A stretch of DNA of 64,000 nucleotides. Source: Planctomycetaceae bacterium (GTDB lineage Bacteria > Planctomycetota > Phycisphaerae > Phycisphaerales > SM1A02). Position numbers and translations under genes: made by a program. The stretch spans positions 1 through 64,000 of the forward strand of contig CANLHK010000005.1 of assembly GCA_947490615.1 (NCBI GenBank), in the 5' to 3' direction. The notes under the pieces were generated by a model that was given only the letters and a program-made list of their open reading frames with translations, did no database searches and had not been told where the DNA came from. Below are positions 58,581 to 64,000 of the stretch, in pieces. Numbering within the stretch: position 1 is the first letter of the stretch; each line of letters starts with the position of its first letter.

Positions 58581-61067
58581 TCAGCGCTTCGCGACGCCAT
58601 CAATGGCGGAGCGAATCGTCGAAGCGAAGTGGTCAAAGTCGATGGGCTTGCGGATAAACGCCGCGACGCCAATCTCATGGGCGGTTCGCTCGGCGCGCGC
58701 GTCACCGAAGCCTGTGCAACAGACGACGGGCAGTGTTGGCCGCAGTCGCTTGGACTCGCGCGCGAGGGTGAGTCCGTCCATCTCGGGCATCGCGAGATCG
58801 GTCAGCAACAGCGAGAGCACCGTCGACGGATCCTCGAGGACCTTGAGCGCGAGGGTCGGGTTCGCGCAGGCGAGGACCTCGTAGCCGATGCTCTCGAGGA
58901 TCTGGCGCGCGACCGCGAGCACCGCCTCGTCGTCATCGACAAGGAGCACGCGCTCTGCGTCAGGCGATTGGGAAGGGAGCGGTTGTGTCGATCGCACGAC
59001 CTCCGCGATCGGACGGCTCGTCGGTTCGCGCAGCGCAATGGGCAGGAGAATCTCCCGCACGGTTCCGCCTGAACCGCCCGCGCGGATCTGGAGTTTTCCG
59101 CCGTGTTCCGCGGCGGCGCGCTGCACGGCGTTCAACGCCACAAGATCGGTGCGGGGCGTCGGACCATCATCGGCGATGGCGATGAGAATCCAGCTTCCGC
59201 GGTCGCGTTCGACGCGCTCGACATCGATGCGCACGGCGCCGCGCTGCTCCGACAACGAGTTCAGCGCATGCGCGAAGGTGTTCACCAGCATCTGGCGGAC
59301 CGCGTCTTCATCGCCGATGACTTGGCCCGCATCAGAATCGATGTGTGCAAACACGCTCGTCGTGGCGGGAACGGCGCGGCGCAAGGTCGTGGAGACCTCG
59401 ATGGCGAGTTCCGCGACATCGACCACCTGAAGCGCCCGATCACGGTGACGCGAAATCGCAAAGACCTGCTGCACGAGCTCGCTCGCGCGCACCGCCGAGC
59501 GCCGCATGTCCCGCAGCATCTGCCGCGACTTGTCGTCGAGACCCGCGCCACGCTCGAGCGTCTCGCTGTAGAGAAGTACGGGCCAGAGCAGGTTGTTGAA
59601 GTCGTGGGCGATTCCTGCCGCGAGCTTGTTCACCGCATCCACGCTCTGACGCTCGCGCAGCTCCCGATCCATCTGCTCGCGACTGATCGCCGAAGAAAAT
59701 CCACTCGCAACGGCGCGCATGGCAGCGCGCTCGGGTCGGCCGATTTCTGGGATCGCGCCGTTGCGCGCCTCAAGGACGAGCACCCCCCACAACGCGCCCG
59801 ACACAATGATGGGCTTGACGAGAAACGCGGGGTGGTTGGGCGCTTCCGCGCGTTCCAATGCATCGCCCCGAGTGAGCGAAGCGACTTCCGTGGGCGTGGG
59901 ATGCGCGAAGCGATCGCGATTGGGCCAGGGCGCGCCAAAGCTCGGCTGCCACACAAAGTCCATCTGCTCACTCATCGCGCTGGTCTCGCGCCGCACCACG
60001 GCCAGCGTTCCCGCTGCGAGCGCGCTGCCGACGAGTCCCAGCGCCGCGGTGGCGGCCTGTCGCCAATCCATCGCCATAAGCAGGCGTTCGTTGGCGGTCG
60101 ATGTTGCCTCGATGAGCTCACCGCGTCGCTCGAGTTCCATCTGTCCGCGCAAGCGCGCGTAGGCGATGCCCGCGAGATCGCAGAGAAACGAGAGGACGAG
60201 TCGATGCCGCTGGCCGAAGTGCGCGGGCTCTGAGCTGGCAAACCCAATGGTTCCCACGACGGTGCCGTCGACGCGCACAGGCAAATACATGCGCGAGCGA
60301 ATATGCCGACCGTGACTTGGCGGCTGCGATGGATCCGCCGCCACTCCGAGATCATCGACCTCAACCGTGCGACCGGTGCGCAGCACTTCGCCAGGATGTC
60401 GTGCCCCTGCGGTGCGCTCGGCGCGCAGGCGCTCTGACTCGGTAAGACCCTTGGCGGAAACCAAACGCAAGCGTCCCGTCAATGGATCCACAAAGTAGAT
60501 CCCTGCATACTCAAGGCGGAAGAGCTCTCCTGTCAGCGACTCCACGAGTTCCGCGAGATCTTCCACCGACTTCACCGCCGCGAAGGACTTCGCCGCCCTC
60601 CGATCGAGTGCATTGCGCCGCAACAACCATCGATTGCTGAACTGCAGCTCCTCGCGCGGGAGGAACTCAAAAAGGCGCTCGCCAAGCGCGCGCGCTTCGT
60701 GCGCGAGTTGATCGAGGGCCGCGGGATCGAACCCCGTCACCCGCGCCACGCTCACGAATCCATGGGGACCCAACGCGCAGTGCGCGATGCTTCCGCGACG
60801 GGCGTCGTGATCCACATGGACTGGCACTGGAAACGCCCATTCACCATCGGCGGTCACGACACCCGCGGGCGTGCAGCGCGGTCCAAACGAAGCGATCAGT
60901 TCAAGGCGCCGATCGCCTTCAATCGCGCTCCGCCAGAGCCAGATCTCCGAGGATGGACTGCCGTACTCCGCGGCCACGGCCGCGGCGCAGCGGACCGCAA
61001 ACTCCCGCAATTCGCCCACCGCCATGCGTCGGTCGCCGAGAATGGCCTTGAGATCGGACAGCGGCAT
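58581..61067 (-). CDS. Cytoplasmic GAF-GAF-histidine-kinase-receiver protein with degenerate ATPase domain
   Basis: Start chosen at the ATG at 61067 (frame open from 61289), giving 828 residues and no membrane helix. GAF 1 spans about 166-301 (YAGIYFVDPLTGRLRLVSAK, RSRMYLPVRVDGTVVGTIGF); GAF 2 spans about 336-456 (LVKPIIVSGALWGVLVLEAR). The dimerisation helix has AAGIAHDFNNLLWPVLL with phospho-acceptor His488. The ATPase domain keeps an N-box remnant (LVNTFAHALNSL) and an ADDG, but the second Gly box and ATP lid are missing. A C-terminal receiver domain (707-826) has D711-D713, phospho-acceptor D757 in LLTDLAMPEMDG, and K807 in IRKPID. It may be a phosphatase, phosphotransfer or scaffold protein rather than an active kinase. 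Confidence 0.85.
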   Translation of the reverse strand: MPLSDLKAILGDRRMAVGELREFAVRCAAAVAAEYGSPSSEIWLWRSAIEGDRRLELIASFGPRCTPAGVVTADGEWAFPVPVHVDHDARRGSIAHCALGPHGFVSVARVTGFDPAALDQLAHEARALGERLFEFLPREELQFSNRWLLRRNALDRRAAKSFAAVKSVEDLAELVESLTGELFRLEYAGIYFVDPLTGRLRLVSAKGLTESERLRAERTAGARHPGEVLRTGRTVEVDDLGVAADPSQPPSHGRHIRSRMYLPVRVDGTVVGTIGFASSEPAHFGQRHRLVLSFLCDLAGIAYARLRGQMELERRGELIEATSTANERLLMAMDWRQAATAALGLVGSALAAGTLAVVRRETSAMSEQMDFVWQPSFGAPWPNRDRFAHPTPTEVASLTRGDALERAEAPNHPAFLVKPIIVSGALWGVLVLEARNGAIPEIGRPERAAMRAVASGFSSAISREQMDRELRERQSVDAVNKLAAGIAHDFNNLLWPVLLYSETLERGAGLDDKSRQMLRDMRRSAVRASELVQQVFAISRHRDRALQVVDVAELAIEVSTTLRRAVPATTSVFAHIDSDAGQVIGDEDAVRQMLVNTFAHALNSLSEQRGAVRIDVERVERDRGSWILIAIADDGPTPRTDLVALNAVQRAAAEHGGKLQIRAGGSGGTVREILLPIALREPTSRPIAEVVRSTQPLPSQSPDAERVLLVDDDEAVLAVARQILESIGYEVLACANPTLALKVLEDPSTVLSLLLTDLAMPEMDGLTLARESKRLRPTLPVVCCTGFGDARAERTAHEIGVAAFIRKPIDFDHFASTIRSAIDGVAKR

Positions 61068-61132
61068 CTCCGCAGAGCGTACGACTGCGCTGCACGCGGA
61101 GCAAACCACCCGCACGCCTTGACAGGCCGTCG

Positions 61133-62029
61133 ATGCAAGGCGACCCTCACCACATGCTCCACGCGCTGCTTGCCGCTCGTCCCACCCGCACGCACGCGCT
61201 CGTCGGCGCCATGCTCTTCTGCGGGGCCATCGGACTTGCCGCTGGACAGTCTTCTGCGCCAAGCAAAGTGCCCGCGAATGCGCCAGCACCCGCCGCAGCC
61301 AAGCCGCGACTCCTGATCTTCAGCAAGACTGCAGGCTTCCGCCATCTTTCGATTCCCGATGGCATTGCGGCGATCCGTGAGCTCCTCTCCGATCGTTACG
61401 AGATCGACGCGAGCGAGGATTCGTCGGTGTTCAACGAGGAGAACTTGAAGCGCTACAGCGCCGTGATCTTCCTCTCCACTACGGGCGACATCCTCAACGA
61501 AGTGCAGCAAGCGGCGTTTGAGAAGTACATTCAGAATGGCGGCGGCTACGCGGGAGTCCACGCTGCGGCGGACACGGAGCAGAGTTGGCCGTGGTATGGC
61601 GAGCTCGTTGGCGCGTACTTCAAGACGCACCCACCGGTCCAACCCGCGTTGGTGCGCGTCGAAGATCGCACGCATCGCTCGACACTGATGCTCCCCGCCG
61701 AGTGGCGGCGCACCGATGAGTGGTACTCCTACACCAGCAACCCCCGCGGAAAGGTCAAGGTGTTGGCCAACCTCGATACGACGACCTTCACAGGACCGTC
61801 CATGGGCGCCGATCACCCGATCGCGTGGTACCACGAGTTCCAAAGTGGTCGCGCGTGGTACACGGGCGGCGGGCACACGACTGAGAGTTTCAAAGAGCCC
61901 GAGTTCCGCCAGCACCTCGAAGGCGGGATCTTGTGGGCCGCGAATGCTCCCGATTCGCCCAAGACCCCTGCCGCGACGCCGACCCCCGTTGACTCCAAAG
62001 GCGATTCCACCTCCCCAAAGAAGAGTTAG
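61133..62029 (+). CDS. ThuA-domain exported protein
   Basis: Protein of 298 residues from the ATG at 61133; an alternative ATG at 61154 gives a tighter signal peptide (HALVGAMLFCGAIGLAAG). The ThuA domain, a GATase-like fold, begins KPRLLIFSKTAGFRHLSIPD, with DRYEIDASEDSSVFNEENLK, YSAVIFLSTTGDILNEVQQA, YIQNGGGYAGVHAAADTEQS and YHEFQSGRAWYTGGGHTTES near the end. Family members are linked to trehalose and other sugar metabolism and to keto-glycoside enzymes; many exported planctomycete homologues are uncharacterised. It is divergent from the GAF-kinase gene (65-base gap). Confidence 0.9.
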   Translation: MQGDPHHMLHALLAARPTRTHALVGAMLFCGAIGLAAGQSSAPSKVPANAPAPAAAKPRLLIFSKTAGFRHLSIPDGIAAIRELLSDRYEIDASEDSSVFNEENLKRYSAVIFLSTTGDILNEVQQAAFEKYIQNGGGYAGVHAAADTEQSWPWYGELVGAYFKTHPPVQPALVRVEDRTHRSTLMLPAEWRRTDEWYSYTSNPRGKVKVLANLDTTTFTGPSMGADHPIAWYHEFQSGRAWYTGGGHTTESFKEPEFRQHLEGGILWAANAPDSPKTPAATPTPVDSKGDSTSPKKS

Positions 62030-62236
62030 GGCGGCAGTAACGCACGACTGCCGAGGCCACTTCGGAGGCGAGGTCTTGGGATGGACGGGCAGCCGAACCC
62101 CGAAGAACTCTGCGGGAACCGCCCATCCGCTGGCTCGACGGGAAACAGGTCGCCGCAGCGGGAGTTCACAACCGAAAAATTTGCAGATTCTTGAGGCGTT
62201 GCGATTGTGCGTGCGAGAACAACAACAGACTCGCCG

Positions 62237-62331
62237 TATAGTTCCGTCGTCGTGCAATGCACGATGACTCACTTTGATCTTTTCCCCCATGGGGCTACTG
62301 CGAAGCCGATCTCGCAGTGGCCCTTTTACTT
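62237..62331 (+). ncRNA. Candidate short transcript ending in a terminator
   Basis: The 384-base gap 62030-62413 has no gene. A TATAGT (62237-62242) could be a -10 box, though the -35 region is poor. Downstream are TCGTGC-AAT-GCACGA (about 62248-62264), the palindrome CCCCATGGGG, and a 12-bp stem GGGCTACTGCGA/TCGCAGTGGCCC (62292-62303, 62312-62323) followed by TTTTACTTT. The last hairpin is a convincing Rho-independent terminator. It lies 263 bases after the ThuA stop, far for that gene, so a transcript of about 80-90 bases is possible. The rest of the gap shows only a GGCAGT/ACTGCC hairpin near 62034-62053. Confidence 0.35.
62292..62331 (+). terminator. Rho-independent terminator
   Basis: Stem of 12 bp with one T-G pair (62292-62303 with 62312-62323), 8-base loop AGCCGATC, then TTTTACTT. 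Terminates plus-strand transcription from ThuA or from a start near 62249. Confidence 0.75.
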
Positions 62332-62413
62332 TGGCCGTGGCATTTCTCGTGGGTGGGAACCGCGAGTGAGTCGTGCCGCGATACCGCGCGCTCGCGGACT
62401 CGAAGGTTCTGAG

Positions 62414-63577
62414 TTAGCCGAATCGTCGCGCCGACAAGAACTCGATCGGAAGCCCGGTCTTTCCGTGCAGCGCGAGATCCGCCAACGCCTCACCGACGAC
62501 GGGGGCGAACTTGAAACCGTGCCCACTGAATCCGCCGGCGATCGCCACGCGCGGTTGCGTTGGGTGCATCCCGAGGACGAAGTCCGTATCGGGTGACATG
62601 GTGTAGAGGCAGTGCTTCGCGCCGCACACCGCGCGCCGCTCTGCGCCAACGATGCGCTCCGCCGTTGCAGCGACGGTCTCGGCAACAATCGCAGGGACAG
62701 GCGGATCTTGCGCCTGCTCAGGCTGCACGGTTGGACCCCGTCCATGCAATCCGACCTTCAATCCGCGCGGTGTTCCCATCCCTGAAAACGCGGGGATTCC
62801 GTAGATTGCGGGCTCTTCGCCGCGATCGAACAACCAGACCGGCATCGCCGTGGACTGCCACGCTGGGTCGCCCGCGTCATCAAGCCAGACGATCGTCTCA
62901 CGGGTCGCATGCAGCTTGGGCGCTCCACTTCCTAGGAGCCCCGGCATCCACGCGCCACCTGCGAGGATGAGGGACTCGGCTTCAAATCGTGCGCTTGCCG
63001 TTTCGACCCAGACTCCACGCGAGTCGGAGCCCCATTGTGCGACGGGAGCGTTGAGTTCCATCGACGCGCCCTGGCGTTTCGCGGCGCCGAGCGCTGCACG
63101 AATCGTCGCCTCAGGACGCACGAATCCACCGCGACGCTCGACGACGATCTCCCAGTTACTTGGCACAGTGAACTGCGGGAAGCGACGCATCAACTCGCGT
63201 CCATCGATCGCTTCGACATCAAGATCATGTTCGCGCGCGCTGCGGAGCATTCCCGACGAGACGATGTTTCCGCGCACGCCGCCAGCGACAAGTCCGATCT
63301 CATGACGAAGCACTTCGCCCGCCTCACGACTGAGTCGATCGAAGCCTTCGTAGGCGCGCCGAAGCAAGGGGACATAGCCCGAGTGCTCGAAGTACGAGAG
63401 TCGAATGACACGGCTCCCGCCGTGCGACGAACCAAAGGAGTGTGGCGGCTCGAATCGATCCACGCCGATCACGCGTTTCCCGCGGCGCGCGAGCACTTCG
63501 AGCGCGCAGGAACCCATGGCACCGAGTCCAACCACGATGACATCAAACCTGCGAGAGCGACCGATCAGACTTCCCAT
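62414..63577 (-). CDS. Monomeric sarcosine oxidase / N-methyl-tryptophan oxidase-type flavoprotein
   Basis: Protein of 387 residues, the normal family length. The FAD-binding Rossmann motif is VIVVGLGAMGSCALEVLARR with the following acidic residue in VIGVDRFEPPHSFGSSHGGS. SRVIRLSYFEHSGYVPLLRR corresponds to the substrate-side Arg/Tyr segment. GAKHCLYTMSPDTDFVLGMH contains the Cys that binds FAD covalently in sarcosine oxidases, and GFSGHGFKFAPVVGEALADL is the C-terminal flavin contact. It oxidises a secondary amine (sarcosine, N-methyl amino acid or similar), producing an imine and H2O2. No neighbouring gene defines the substrate. A choice between SoxA-like and SolA-like is not possible by eye. 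Confidence 0.9.
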   Translation of the reverse strand: MGSLIGRSRRFDVIVVGLGAMGSCALEVLARRGKRVIGVDRFEPPHSFGSSHGGSRVIRLSYFEHSGYVPLLRRAYEGFDRLSREAGEVLRHEIGLVAGGVRGNIVSSGMLRSAREHDLDVEAIDGRELMRRFPQFTVPSNWEIVVERRGGFVRPEATIRAALGAAKRQGASMELNAPVAQWGSDSRGVWVETASARFEAESLILAGGAWMPGLLGSGAPKLHATRETIVWLDDAGDPAWQSTAMPVWLFDRGEEPAIYGIPAFSGMGTPRGLKVGLHGRGPTVQPEQAQDPPVPAIVAETVAATAERIVGAERRAVCGAKHCLYTMSPDTDFVLGMHPTQPRVAIAGGFSGHGFKFAPVVGEALADLALHGKTGLPIEFLSARRFG

Positions 63578-63610
63578 GATGGTGCCTTCATCGGCAGCAC
63601 GCGGGAAGAA

Positions 63611-64000
63611 TCAGTAGCCCCATACCCAAAGCAGGATCGCGAGGTCCCCTGCACCAACGGTTCCGTCGAGGTCGATGTCGGCAATGCCGCCCTCACCCCA
63701 GGTCGAAAGCAGGATCATCAGGTCAAAGGCGTTCACCACGCTGGTTCCGTCGAGATTCGCGTTATTGCAGACGCGCGGCGTGATCGTGACCGTGACGGAT
63801 CGCTCGCTGTACAGGCCGCCCGAGTCGGTGCCGCGCACGGTGAGCACATGGGTACCGACCGTGAGATTGCGGCGCACCAACAGGCGTCCAACGCCGATGG
63901 CTCCGTCGAGCGAACTCTCCCAGGTCACGCTCGACTCAGGCAGCAACTGGTCATCGATGTCCCACGCGGAGCCGTGCAGTACGACCGACGCGCCGAAGGG
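63611..64000 (-). CDS. C-terminus of a secreted protein with dockerin-like repeats (cut by window end)
   Basis: The frame is open from the right edge to a stop at 63611, giving 129 residues; the N-terminal part lies outside the window. The visible part begins with an Ig/cadherin-like segment (VLHGSAWDIDDQLLPESSVT, LTVGTHVLTVRGTDSGGLYS, SVTVTITPRV). It ends with two dockerin-type loops: NANLDGTSVVNAFDLMILLS and DIDLDGTVGAGDLAILLWVW, terminating GY. This is the same tail plan as in the genes ending at 12636, 20419 and 22602. The protein is most likely a large extracellular or surface protein. Confidence 0.8.
   Translation of the reverse strand, partial: PFGASVVLHGSAWDIDDQLLPESSVTWESSLDGAIGVGRLLVRRNLTVGTHVLTVRGTDSGGLYSERSVTVTITPRVCNNANLDGTSVVNAFDLMILLSTWGEGGIADIDLDGTVGAGDLAILLWVWGY

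Noticed and set aside
60896-62290. Minus-strand frame of 464 codons over the ThuA gene
   Set aside because: Antisense to a protein with clear ThuA motifs, overlapping also the GAF-kinase gene start; composition typical of a shadow frame.
1-64000. CRISPR arrays, tRNA or rRNA genes, insertion sequences, integrase-linked attachment sites
   Set aside because: Looked for in all intergenic gaps and along coding regions; no repeat-spacer pattern, cloverleaf, transposase or integrase was found.

Overview
The window looks like a GC-rich chromosome segment from a member of the Planctomycetota, most likely class Phycisphaerae. The evidence is the neighbouring DUF1501 and DUF1549/DUF1553 genes, a Rhodopirellula/Verrucomicrobium-type ECF sigma factor, twin-arginine Gfo/Idh/MocA and DUF1501 proteins, exported proteins ending in paired dockerin-like calcium loops, and short secreted proteins ending in a P-x-P-G-A / hydrophobic helix / RRRR sorting tail. 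I see no rRNA, tRNA, CRISPR array, insertion sequence or prophage. The species cannot be named from the sequence.

Layout, left to right. Positions 1-6933 (minus): a compact run of VIT/VWA protein, second VWA protein, OmpR-type regulator, sensor kinase and the start of an NCS1 nucleobase permease. Positions 7027-9795: PqqB-like metallo-beta-lactamase-fold lipoprotein, NTF2-like lipoprotein and a bacterial deoxyhypusine-synthase-like enzyme. Positions 9847-18463: three paralogous sulfotransferases with helical N-terminal regions, interleaved with a dockerin-tailed protein, two PEP-CTERM-like proteins and an ATP-grasp enzyme. A HglS/YdcJ 2-oxoadipate dioxygenase gene at 18473-20239 leads the last of these operons. 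Positions 20419-27701 (minus): two large dockerin-tailed secreted proteins, a DUF4139 protein, a membrane protein and a YceI protein. Positions 27819-36261 (minus): a tripartite RND efflux system followed by an exported Gfo/Idh/MocA oxidoreductase and a sialidase, probably one operon.

Positions 36965-41211 (plus) hold the most unusual operon: a Cys-rich radical SAM enzyme of the Tes/MJ0619 type coupled by stop/start overlap to a zinc-ribbon membrane protein. It is followed by a decayed copy of a sigma-factor gene, a second nearly identical zinc-ribbon module, the intact ECF sigma factor and an anti-sigma-like membrane protein. An FMN-dependent 2-hydroxyacid oxidase and a phosphodiesterase follow.

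Positions 43482-44002 are non-coding and contain two related structured elements that look like tandem small RNAs, then a promoter and a two-hairpin leader for a third PEP-CTERM-like gene. Positions 44770-57781 (minus) are nine tightly packed genes: DUF1549/DUF1553 with a LamG insert, DUF1501, PQQ-propeller protein, DUF418 protein, SDR, a complete ribose-type sugar ABC transporter and a secreted aldose epimerase. This reads as a carbohydrate-uptake locus. The right end carries a SemiSWEET-like protein, a SHOCT-like lipoprotein, a GAF/GAF/kinase/receiver protein with a damaged ATP-binding domain, a ThuA protein, a sarcosine-oxidase-type flavoprotein, and the C-terminus of another dockerin-tailed secreted protein cut by the window edge.

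All family assignments come from motifs read by eye; no database search was run.
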